Assembly: GCA_015689775.1 (NCBI GenBank)
Contig: WVSR01000001.1
Span: 1,365,501 to 1,429,500, forward strand
Direction of reading: 5' to 3'
From: Rhodobacterales bacterium LSUCC0387
GTDB taxonomy: Bacteria; Pseudomonadota; Alphaproteobacteria; Rhodobacterales; Rhodobacteraceae
Length of the DNA stretch: 64,000 nt
Shown: in pieces, positions 29,360 through 37,716 of the stretch
Layout of the letters: each line of letters starts with the position of its first letter
Numbering within the stretch: the first letter of the stretch is position 1
Notes under the pieces: generated by a model
Database searches by the model: none
Told to the model about the DNA's origin: nothing
The model's input: the letters and a program-made list of their open reading frames with translations, nothing else
Translations under genes and position numbers: made by a program

Positions 29360-31612
29360 GTGGCAAAGCCATCAAATGATAAGGCGATATCGGCTTGGCG
29401 TCGATTGATCCTGTTACAAAGCACCAAACGCTTGCGCAATGCAGGCACATTGGGGCTTGTAACACTAGGGCCTGTTTTGGCGCTTTTGACCTTTTTGGTG
29501 CTTGGCCCGCTTGGCGATTTAGCCTCTTCGCCTGCATTGCGCCTCATCTTGTTGGCAGATTTGGTCTACATTCTTGTGATCGCCTCGCTTGTGGCGCGCC
29601 AAGTGGTGCGGATGATCGCAGCACGGCGCAGCCGCTCGCAAGGATCGCGATTGCACATGCGCCTGACGGGTGTGTTTGCGATTGTTGCACTTTTGCCGAC
29701 TATTTTGGTCGCGGTTTTTGCAACCATCACCCTGAACATGGGACTTGAAGGATGGTTTTCGACCCGCGTTTCGGGCGCGCTTGGCAATTCGGTGGATGCG
29801 GCCATTGCCTATCAACAAGAACATCGCACGGATTTAGACGAAGATGCGCGCGCCCTTGCGGCCTTTTTGGATAGCGCTGCACGCAATGACGGGGCTGCCA
29901 CGGATGGCGACCTTCGTCGCCTTTTGGGGCAAGGGCAGGGCCTTATCCAGCGTGGTCTGCGCGAGGCTTATGTGATCAACGCAACGGGCGAAATTCGTGC
30001 GCGCGGGGAACGCTCGTATTTATTTGATTATGATCAACCTAGTGATCCTGATCTTATCCGCGCGGCTGAGGGTGAGGTGGTGTTGATCGAAGATCGCGCC
30101 CAAAACGAATTCCGCGCTCTGCTGAAGCTATCGCAATATCTTGACCGCCATCTCTATGTTAGCCGCGAGGTGGATGGGCAGATTATGTCGTTGCTTGATG
30201 AAACCCAACAAACTGTGCAGCTTTACAGACAATTGGAAAATGAGCGCGGGCGCGTTTTATTCGAATTTGGCCTGCTCTATATTGGCTTTGCGCTGATTGT
30301 GATCATGGCGGCAATTTGGTTGGGGCTGTGGTTTGCCGAACGTCTGTCGCGTCCTGTGGGGCGGTTGGCCGCCGCCGCCGAGCGGATCGGTGAAGGTGAT
30401 CTTGAGGCGCGGGTACCTGAGGAAAAAAGCGGCGATGAAATCGCAATGCTTGGCCGCGTGTTTAATCAGATGACCGTGCAACTTAAGGCGCAGCGCGATC
30501 GCTTGGTTGAACAAAATGACCGAACCGAGGGGCAAAGACGCCTTTTTGATAGTGTGCTTGGGTCGGTCACGGCTGGCGTGATTGGCGTCACGGCAGAGTG
30601 CGATGTTGAGTTTATCAACCGCTCTGCACAGCGGTTATTGAGCCTGTCTGAGGATGAATCGCACCATCACGGTGCCTTGGCGGCGCTTGTGCCAGAATTT
30701 GCTGATCTGCCCTCGCGCTTGCAGAAACGGGGCAGCGACACGTTGCAAGAGGAATTGCGCCTGACTCGCAATGGGGCGCAAGAGACGCTTTTGGTGCGCA
30801 TCGCGGTACGGGGGCGCAGTGATGGCGCGGTCGAGGGATATGTGGTTGCGTTTGATGATGTTAGCGATTTGGTCGCGGCACAGCGCATGGCCGCATGGGG
30901 CGATGTCGCGCGGCGCATTGCACATGAGATCAAAAATCCACTCACCCCCATTCGTTTGTCAGCGGAACGCGCCGCCCGTAAATTCACCAAGATTTTGCCC
31001 GAAGAAGACGGCCAAAGCCTGAAAGAGTTGACCGATGTGATCGTACGCCAGACCAATGATCTGGCCTATATTGTGGATGAGTTCTCCCGCTTCGCCCGTA
31101 TGCCTGAACCAAGCCGCCGCCGTGAGGATATCGCCAAGCTGTTGGAGGGGATTGTGATCCTTCAACGCGCAGGTCAGCCTGAGGTTGAGATCATCCTTAC
31201 GAAGCCTGAAGGCGAGATTTGGGCCGAGATTGACGCAACCATGATCGGGCAAGCCTTTACCAATTTGATCAAAAACGCGGGTGAGGCCATCGAAACATAT
31301 TGCGAGAAACATCCACAAACGTCCCATCACGGCGAGATCCGTGTGGCTTTGGCAGTCGAGAATGGTGCAGCGCAGTCCGTGCTAAAAATCACAATCAGCG
31401 ACAATGGAATAGGCCTGCCCGAAGATCGCGCGCGCCTCTTTGAGCCCTATGTCACTACCCGTGAAAAGGGAACGGGGCTTGGCTTGTCGATTGTGAAGAA
31501 AATAATCGAAGAACATGGCGCAAGCCTAGAATTGAGAGATGCGCCGCCATATGGGGATGGCGCGCATCAAGGAGCGCAGGCGGTGATCCACCTGCCGTTA
31601 ATGATTGGCTAA
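29360..31612 (+). CDS. ntrY: Sensor histidine kinase NtrY
   Basis: A 750-residue membrane kinase. There are transmembrane segments near the N terminus (LGLVTLGPVLALLTFLVLG and following) and one at about residues 295-320. These are followed by a HAMP linker (RLSRPVGRLAAAAERIGEGD), a PAS domain, His522 in RIAHEIKNPLTPI and a GHKL domain (QAFTNLIKNAGEAI, SDNGIGLPED, GTGLGLSIVKKI). The start is a GTG behind AGGCGGGG. It pairs with NtrX encoded 13 bases downstream. In alphaproteobacteria the NtrYX pair is linked to nitrogen, redox and envelope control. Confidence 0.95.
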   Translation: MAKPSNDKAISAWRRLILLQSTKRLRNAGTLGLVTLGPVLALLTFLVLGPLGDLASSPALRLILLADLVYILVIASLVARQVVRMIAARRSRSQGSRLHMRLTGVFAIVALLPTILVAVFATITLNMGLEGWFSTRVSGALGNSVDAAIAYQQEHRTDLDEDARALAAFLDSAARNDGAATDGDLRRLLGQGQGLIQRGLREAYVINATGEIRARGERSYLFDYDQPSDPDLIRAAEGEVVLIEDRAQNEFRALLKLSQYLDRHLYVSREVDGQIMSLLDETQQTVQLYRQLENERGRVLFEFGLLYIGFALIVIMAAIWLGLWFAERLSRPVGRLAAAAERIGEGDLEARVPEEKSGDEIAMLGRVFNQMTVQLKAQRDRLVEQNDRTEGQRRLFDSVLGSVTAGVIGVTAECDVEFINRSAQRLLSLSEDESHHHGALAALVPEFADLPSRLQKRGSDTLQEELRLTRNGAQETLLVRIAVRGRSDGAVEGYVVAFDDVSDLVAAQRMAAWGDVARRIAHEIKNPLTPIRLSAERAARKFTKILPEEDGQSLKELTDVIVRQTNDLAYIVDEFSRFARMPEPSRRREDIAKLLEGIVILQRAGQPEVEIILTKPEGEIWAEIDATMIGQAFTNLIKNAGEAIETYCEKHPQTSHHGEIRVALAVENGAAQSVLKITISDNGIGLPEDRARLFEPYVTTREKGTGLGLSIVKKIIEEHGASLELRDAPPYGDGAHQGAQAVIHLPLMIG

Positions 31613-31625
31613 ATGAGGGGTATTC

Positions 31626-33014
31626 ATGGCTGATATACTTGTTGTCGATGATGAGCGTGATATCCGCGAATTGGTTTGCGATATTCTGCAGGATGAAGGG
31701 TTTTCCACGCGTATGGCGGAAAATTCCGATGAATGCATGGCGCAATTGCAGCAAGAGCTGCCCGCACTGATCATCCTCGATATTTGGCTTAAAGACAGCC
31801 ATATGGATGGGATTGATATCCTAAAAACGGTCAAACGCGATATGCCCGAAGTGCCCGTGGTCATCATTTCAGGTCATGGGAATATCGAAATCGCGGTTGC
31901 TGCGATCAAACAGGGGGCTTATGATTTTATTGAAAAGCCCTTTAATATTGATCAGCTTTTGGTGGTCATTCGCCGCGCCATGGAAACGTCCAAACTGCGT
32001 CGAGAGAACTCGGCGTTGAAACGTGGCGAGACGCGGGTTGGCGAAATGCTTGGGCAATCTGCCACCTTCCGCAATCTCAAATCAAAATTGGACAAGGTCA
32101 CGAAATCCAATGGTCGCGTGATGCTGACAGGCCCTGCGGGCAGCGGCAAGGAGATGGCCGCGCGCTATATTCATGCGCATTCCAACCGCTCGGACGGGCC
32201 TTTTGTCACTGTGGCATGTGCCGCGATTGCACCTGATCAGATGGAAGTGGTGCTGTTTGGCCGCGAAAGCCCCGAACGGGGGGTTGAGCAGGGGTTACTT
32301 GAGCAGGCAAATGACGGTGTTTTGCTGCTTGATGAAGTGGCGGATATGCCCCTTGGCACGCAGTCGAAAATCTTGCGGGTCTTGGTTGATCAGGCGTTTA
32401 CCCGCGTTGGCGGTGCTTCAAAGGTGCATGTGGATTTGCGGGTGATTTCCTCAACCACAAAACATCTGCCAAATGAAATTTCCGAAGGTTGCTTCCGCGA
32501 GGAGCTGTATCACCGCCTCAATGTCGTGCCGATTGAGGTGCCAAGCCTTGAAGCGCGCAGCGAGGATATCCCCATCTTGGCCGAGTATTTCATCGAGATG
32601 TTTCACCGCGAGCAAGGTCTGGCTTTGCGCAAAATTGCCGATGATGCGATGGCAACTTTGCAAACCATGCGCTGGCCAGGCAATGTGCGCCAATTGCGCA
32701 ACTTGATCGAGCGCATCTTGATCTTGGGCGAAGGGACAGGCCCGATCAGCTTGGATGATCTACCCATGAGTGATGAGGGAAAATCAGGCACCAGTGAGGC
32801 CAGCCTCTCACCCGGTTTGACCATGCTGCCCTTGCGCGAGGCGCGTGAGTTGTTCGAACGGCAATATCTGATGGCCCAGATCAACCGCTTTGGCGGCAAT
32901 ATCAGCCGAACTGCGGGCTTTGTCGGGATGGAGCGCAGCGCGCTGCATCGCAAACTGAAATCGCTAGGCGTGGTGACATCTAGCAAGACTCAAACAGGCG
33001 AAGAGGTGGAGTGA
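31626..33014 (+). CDS. ntrX: Response regulator NtrX lacking the GAFTGA loop
   Basis: A 462-residue regulator with a receiver domain (Asp52 in LIILDIWLKDSHMDG), an AAA+ domain (GPAGSGKEMAARY as Walker A, GVLLLDEVADMP as Walker B) and a C-terminal Fis-like helix-turn-helix (GNISRTAGFVGMERSALHRKL). The sequence goes from VVLFGRESPERG almost directly to GLLEQANDG. The GAFTGA sigma-54 contact loop is therefore absent or replaced, as in other NtrX proteins of this group. It is the partner of NtrY just upstream. Confidence 0.95.
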   Translation: MADILVVDDERDIRELVCDILQDEGFSTRMAENSDECMAQLQQELPALIILDIWLKDSHMDGIDILKTVKRDMPEVPVVIISGHGNIEIAVAAIKQGAYDFIEKPFNIDQLLVVIRRAMETSKLRRENSALKRGETRVGEMLGQSATFRNLKSKLDKVTKSNGRVMLTGPAGSGKEMAARYIHAHSNRSDGPFVTVACAAIAPDQMEVVLFGRESPERGVEQGLLEQANDGVLLLDEVADMPLGTQSKILRVLVDQAFTRVGGASKVHVDLRVISSTTKHLPNEISEGCFREELYHRLNVVPIEVPSLEARSEDIPILAEYFIEMFHREQGLALRKIADDAMATLQTMRWPGNVRQLRNLIERILILGEGTGPISLDDLPMSDEGKSGTSEASLSPGLTMLPLREARELFERQYLMAQINRFGGNISRTAGFVGMERSALHRKLKSLGVVTSSKTQTGEEVE

Positions 33015-33122
33015 ATCATGGCCACGCGGGTGGGTATTGGCAATTGACCCCGTGCTGGGTTTCTGCCAATCCTGATCCCCTTGAAGGCGTATTGAACGTT
33101 ATCGCGTAAGGATACGGGAAAG

Positions 33123-34499
33123 ATGAAAGTCATCATTTGTGGCGCGGGCCAAGTTGGTTGGCAAATTGCGCGACACCTTTCAGGCGAAAGCAACGATGTG
33201 ACAGTGGTGGATAATAACCCCGAATTAGTGCGCCGTGCAACTGATACATTGGATGTTCAGGGGCTAACGGGTTTTGCCAGCCACCCCGATGTGCTTGAGC
33301 GCGCAGGTGCACGCGATGCTGATATGGTCATCGCGGCAACCTATTCTGACGAGGTGAATATGGTCACCTGTCAGGTGGCGCACTCAGTCTTTGGGGTCCC
33401 GCGCAAGATTGCGCGATTGCGCGCGCAATCCTACCTCAAAGCAGATTATTCCGATCTCTATCGCAGGGATCACCTGCCCATTGATGTGGTGATTTCCCCA
33501 GAGCGCGAGGTGGCCGAGGCCGCGTTGCGCCGTCTGTCACAGCCCGCAAGTTTTGAATCCGAGGTGTTCCTAAGCGGTAAGGTGCAGCTGCTTGGCATTC
33601 AGCTTGAGGATGACAGTCCCGTCTTGGAAACCCCGTTGCGTCAGTTGACGGAATTGTTCTCGACCTTGCGCGCGATGGTCGTTGGGGTGCGCCGCGACGG
33701 CACGCTCTTTGCCCCCGAACCCCGCGATCAGCTTTTTGCTGGGGATCAGATCTACGTCTTCACCCACACCGATGATGCAGCCCGCACCCTTGAGATTTTT
33801 GGTAAAACGCAATCGCGCCCAGAACGTGTTGTGATCATTGGTGGGGGCAATGTGGGTCTTGCTGTAGCGCGCAAATTGGAAACTGCTGCACATCGTCCGC
33901 GCGTGCGTCTGATCGAGGCCAATCGCGCCCGTGCTGAACGGGCAGCGGATTCGTTGGAACGCTCTATAGTGCTTTATGGCGATGGCATGGATATCGAGAT
34001 CCTGCGCGAGGCGGGGATTGATAAATCAGACGCCGTTCTTTGCGTTACGGATGACGATAAATCCAACCTTCTCGCCTCTGTGCGCGCCAAGGCCGAAGGG
34101 GCAGGGATGGCGATTGCACTTGTGAATGATCCTACTATGGTGCCGATGATGGGGCCATTGGACATTGATGCCTATGTCAACCCGCGTGCAACCACAGTGT
34201 CGAGCATCCTGCGCCATATCCGCCATGGCCGTGTGCAAGGGGTCTATTCAATAGGTGATGCCGAGGCCGAGATCATCGAGGCCGAAGTGATGTCGACCTC
34301 GCCGCTTGCGGGTAAGCAAATCCGCGATATCGAATTCCCCGAGGGCGTTTTGGTTGGGGCGCTGCTGAAAGCGGGGGATGTGATCCGCCCTGCAGGCTCG
34401 ACCCGTTTGGATGAGGGCGATATTATCGTGATGTTCGCCTTGTCGAAAGATGTGCCTGCGGTCGAGGCCCTGTTGCAAGTCTCGGTCGATTTCTTTTAG
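33123..34499 (+). CDS. trkA: Trk system potassium uptake protein TrkA
   Basis: A 458-residue cytoplasmic NAD(H)-binding regulator of the Trk potassium channel. Two TrkA-N Rossmann domains are visible: VIICGAGQVGWQIARHL near the N terminus and VVIIGGGNVGLAVARKL near residue 236. Each is followed by a TrkA-C domain; the second contains LAGKQIRDIEFPEG. It binds TrkH, which is encoded 47 bases downstream. The 108 bases before it contain an ATTGGCA/TGCCAAT inverted repeat of unknown role. Confidence 0.96.
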   Translation: MKVIICGAGQVGWQIARHLSGESNDVTVVDNNPELVRRATDTLDVQGLTGFASHPDVLERAGARDADMVIAATYSDEVNMVTCQVAHSVFGVPRKIARLRAQSYLKADYSDLYRRDHLPIDVVISPEREVAEAALRRLSQPASFESEVFLSGKVQLLGIQLEDDSPVLETPLRQLTELFSTLRAMVVGVRRDGTLFAPEPRDQLFAGDQIYVFTHTDDAARTLEIFGKTQSRPERVVIIGGGNVGLAVARKLETAAHRPRVRLIEANRARAERAADSLERSIVLYGDGMDIEILREAGIDKSDAVLCVTDDDKSNLLASVRAKAEGAGMAIALVNDPTMVPMMGPLDIDAYVNPRATTVSSILRHIRHGRVQGVYSIGDAEAEIIEAEVMSTSPLAGKQIRDIEFPEGVLVGALLKAGDVIRPAGSTRLDEGDIIVMFALSKDVPAVEALLQVSVDFF

Positions 34500-34546
34500 G
34501 CAGCCGCCGCTGCGGCCCGCCCGTCTAGTCAGCCCGTGAAGTCAGT

Positions 34547-36055
34547 ATGAGCATTGGTCAAAGCATCGCTAAACTGCCGCTTTTCGTGATCCTCATCGGG
34601 ATTTCGGCAGGGGCGATGTTATTGCCCTCAATCGTGGCTTTGGGGCAAGACGATATGCCAACAAGCCGCGTCTTCTTTTATAGCGCGATTTTATTCTTCA
34701 TCTTGGCAATGCTTCTTGGGTTTGTAACCACCAGTTCCGCGCGGGTGCAAACGGGGTGGACACAGCTGATCACCTTGCTTTTGGCCTATCTGCTTTTGCC
34801 GCTGATCTTGGCCTTTCCCATGGATGCCTCCATGAAGGATGCCCGCTTTTTCACCTGCTATATCGATATGGTTTCGAGCCTGACTACGACAGGCGCCAGT
34901 TTCTTTGATGCAGAACGCCTCAGCGACCCGTTGGTGATGTGGCGCGCGACTGTGGCGTGGTTTGGCGGTTTCTTAATCTGGCTCTCCGCGATTGCGATTT
35001 TGGCACCGCTGAATTTGGGCGGCTATGAGGTGACATCCGAGGCGCAGGTGCAGGGGCTTCAGACCCGATCAGCGGGGCAGATGCGCGCCGCTACGCCAGA
35101 GCAGCGCCTTGTAAAACATGCACGCCGCTTGGCCCCGACCTATATCGCCTTGACGATTGTCTTGTGGGTTTTGTTGATAATCACGGGTTCGGAAAGCTTG
35201 CCCGCTCTGATCCATGCAATGTCAACCTTGTCTACATCGGGGATCAGTTTAAATGGTCAAATCGGCTCTGTTGGGGCCGAGGCGATGGTTTTGATCTTCT
35301 TTATATTCGCTCTGTCACGCCGCAGCTTTACCCATGCGTTGAACCGCGAATACCCGCGCCGCATGTTAAAAGATCGTGAAGTGCGTCTGGCCTTGGCTGC
35401 GATTGTGATCGTGCCTGCGCTGTTGTTCCTGCGCCATTGGTCTGGTGCCGTTGAGACGGAAACAGCGCGGTTTTCAGATGCGGTGGCATCCCTATGGGGG
35501 GGCATATTCACCGTGGCCTCTTTCCTGACCACAACGGGCTTTGTCAGCCAAGGCTGGGATGCCGCAAGCCAATGGTCGGGCATCGATGCGCCGGGTATGG
35601 TGTTGATCGGTCTGGCCCTGATGGGGGGTGGGGTTGCGACCACGGCGGGTGGGGTGAAATTGCTGCGGGTTTACGCGCTCTATAAGCACGGGTTGCGAGA
35701 GGTCGAGAAACTGATCCACCCGCATTCCGTTGCGGGCGCAGGCCGCTTGGGGCGGCGTATCCGCCGTGAGGGGGCCTATATCGCATGGGTGTTTTTCATG
35801 CTTTTGACCCTCTCCATGGCGCTGTTCATGTGTCTTTTGGCGGCCACGGGTCTCGATTTTGAGACAGCCATGATTTTGACCATCTCTGCGCTCACCACCA
35901 CAGGGCCTTTGGCCGCTGTTGGGGGTGAAACGGCGATCAGCTTTACGGGTCTGAATGACCTTGCCAAAATGTTATTGGCCTTTGCGATGATTGTGGGGCG
36001 GATGGAGACATTGGTGCTGGTCGCATTGATCTCGCCACAGTTCTGGCGCGGTTAA
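34547..36055 (+). CDS. trkH: Trk system potassium uptake protein TrkH
   Basis: A 502-residue inner-membrane channel subunit with about ten membrane helices and four pore-loop repeats. The selectivity-filter-like segments are SSLTTTGASFFD, STLSTSGISLNG, SFLTTTGFVSQGWD and SALTTTGPLAAVG. GGGVATTAGGVKLLRVY is the conserved motif in the last third. It forms the potassium path and is gated by TrkA. There is no clear terminator before hfq, although an AT-rich promoter-like region lies between them. Confidence 0.96.
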   Translation: MSIGQSIAKLPLFVILIGISAGAMLLPSIVALGQDDMPTSRVFFYSAILFFILAMLLGFVTTSSARVQTGWTQLITLLLAYLLLPLILAFPMDASMKDARFFTCYIDMVSSLTTTGASFFDAERLSDPLVMWRATVAWFGGFLIWLSAIAILAPLNLGGYEVTSEAQVQGLQTRSAGQMRAATPEQRLVKHARRLAPTYIALTIVLWVLLIITGSESLPALIHAMSTLSTSGISLNGQIGSVGAEAMVLIFFIFALSRRSFTHALNREYPRRMLKDREVRLALAAIVIVPALLFLRHWSGAVETETARFSDAVASLWGGIFTVASFLTTTGFVSQGWDAASQWSGIDAPGMVLIGLALMGGGVATTAGGVKLLRVYALYKHGLREVEKLIHPHSVAGAGRLGRRIRREGAYIAWVFFMLLTLSMALFMCLLAATGLDFETAMILTISALTTTGPLAAVGGETAISFTGLNDLAKMLLAFAMIVGRMETLVLVALISPQFWRG

Positions 36056-36187
36056 TATATATTTTTTCACGTTTTATTTTGGCAGTTTGGAATCGGGGTT
36101 TAATTTTCCCAAAATTATCTTCATACTTTAAGCAATCTGACAGTGTTTGGAGCCAACCAAACAACACAACGATAAGGCGAAACTAAA

Positions 36188-36421
36188 ATGGCCGACACGA
36201 AAACAAACTTGCAGGATTCTTTCCTGAACCATGTGCGTAAGGCAAAAGTGCCTGTGACAATTTTCTTGATTAACGGGGTGAAGCTGCAAGGCGTCATCAC
36301 TTGGTTCGATAATTTCTGCGTGCTTCTGCGCCGCGATGGCCAGTCGCAGCTTGTCTATAAGCATGCGATCTCCACGATTATGCCCGCGCAACCAATCAGT
36401 CTCTATGAAGGCGAAGAGTGA
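36188..36421 (+). CDS. hfq: RNA chaperone Hfq
   Basis: A 77-residue Sm-like hexamer subunit that pairs small RNAs with mRNAs. The Sm1 motif ([28 protein letters not shown] split over two strands) and the Sm2 motif [10 protein letters not shown] are intact. The protein is short, with almost no disordered C-terminal tail, as is usual in alphaproteobacteria. The 132 AT-rich bases upstream should hold its promoter. Its stop overlaps the GTG of hflX. The presence of Hfq is relevant to the small RNA candidates in this window. Confidence 0.98.
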   Translation: MADTKTNLQDSFLNHVRKAKVPVTIFLINGVKLQGVITWFDNFCVLLRRDGQSQLVYKHAISTIMPAQPISLYEGEE

Positions 36422-37716
36422 CGCTAAATAAGGGCCGTGATGAAGGTCTGACCAAGGGCGCGGATATGCGCGCCTTTGTTCTTCACCCCGACATCCTGAG
36501 CTATAAAAGTCGTCCCGAATCCACCGCAGCCCTTGAGGAGGCGGTGTCGCTTGCCACGGCGCTGCCTGATATTGAGGTGGCCCTGTCTCAGGTGGTGCGT
36601 CTGCCTGCGGCCAAGCCAGGGCGTTTGTTTGGCACTGGCAAATTGGCGGAGTTGAAAGATCAAATCAAAGACCATGATGTGGGTCTTGTGTTGATCAATG
36701 GCGCAGTTACGCCCGTGCAGCAGCGCAATTTGGAAAAAGATTGGGGGGTCAAGCTGCTGGATCGCACAGGCCTGATCCTTGAGATTTTTGCAGCCCGCGC
36801 CGCCACCCGCGAGGGGGTATTACAGGTCGACTTGGCGGCCCTGTCGTATCAGCGCACCCGCCTTGTGCGCGCATGGACGCATCTCGAACGTCAGCGGGGT
36901 GGCTTGGGGTTCGTGGGCGGCCCAGGAGAAACCCAGATTGAGGCAGACCGCCGTGCCATTGACGCGCAAATGGTGCGCCTGAAGCGGCAATTGGAAAAAG
37001 TGGTCAAAACCCGATCTTTGCATCGCGCGGCGCGCGCCAAAGTGCCTTATCCCGTTGTGGCCTTGGTGGGATATACCAATGCGGGGAAATCCACGCTGTT
37101 CAATCGCGCGACGGGTGCGGATGTTTTGGCGCAAGATATGCTTTTTGCCACGCTTGATCCGACCATGCGCGCCATTCATTTGGCTGATGGGTCAGAGGTG
37201 ATCTTGTCCGATACGGTTGGCTTTATATCGGATTTGCCGACCCAATTGGTGGCGGCCTTTCGTGCCACCTTGGAGGAGGTTTTGGGCGCGGATCTTATTT
37301 TGCATATGCGCGACATTTCGCACCCGCAAACCGAGGAACAGGCCGCCGAAGTGCATTTGATCCTTGAGCAATTGGGGGTGTCCAAGGATGTGCCGCAGAT
37401 CGAAGTGTGGAATAAGATCGACCGACTTGGCCCTGAGGCGCAGGACAGTTTGCGCGTGTTAGCCGCGCGGCGCGCTGATGTTGTCGCGATGTGTGCTTTG
37501 ACAGGTGAGGGCATAGATCACCTGCACCGCATGATCGCCGCGCAACTGGCCCCGCCAAGGATCACTGAAACCCTGCATCTGCCCCATTCCGCAGGCCGCG
37601 CGCGCGCATGGCTGTTTGAGCAGGGTGTGGTGCGGGCAGAGCGGGTTGATGATCAGGGTCAACATTTCACAGTTGAATGGACAGAAACCCAAAGCGTGCG
37701 GTTTTTAAAACTTTAG
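36418..37716 (+). CDS. hflX: GTPase HflX
   Basis: A 432-residue ribosome-associated GTPase that rescues or splits stalled ribosomes. The N-terminal HflX domain contains [21 protein letters not shown] and [16 protein letters not shown]. The G domain has [19 protein letters not shown] and NKID. I use the GTG at 36418 that overlaps the hfq stop; an ATG at 36466 ([11 protein letters not shown]) is a reasonable alternative. Its stop overlaps the stop of the convergent penicillin-acylase gene. Confidence 0.95.
   Translation: MTLNKGRDEGLTKGADMRAFVLHPDILSYKSRPESTAALEEAVSLATALPDIEVALSQVVRLPAAKPGRLFGTGKLAELKDQIKDHDVGLVLINGAVTPVQQRNLEKDWGVKLLDRTGLILEIFAARAATREGVLQVDLAALSYQRTRLVRAWTHLERQRGGLGFVGGPGETQIEADRRAIDAQMVRLKRQLEKVVKTRSLHRAARAKVPYPVVALVGYTNAGKSTLFNRATGADVLAQDMLFATLDPTMRAIHLADGSEVILSDTVGFISDLPTQLVAAFRATLEEVLGADLILHMRDISHPQTEEQAAEVHLILEQLGVSKDVPQIEVWNKIDRLGPEAQDSLRVLAARRADVVAMCALTGEGIDHLHRMIAAQLAPPRITETLHLPHSAGRARAWLFEQGVVRAERVDDQGQHFTVEWTETQSVRFLKL

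Noticed and set aside
33038-33071. ATTGGCA/TGCCAAT inverted repeat before trkA as a terminator of ntrX
   Set aside because: The loop is over 20 bases and no T-run follows.
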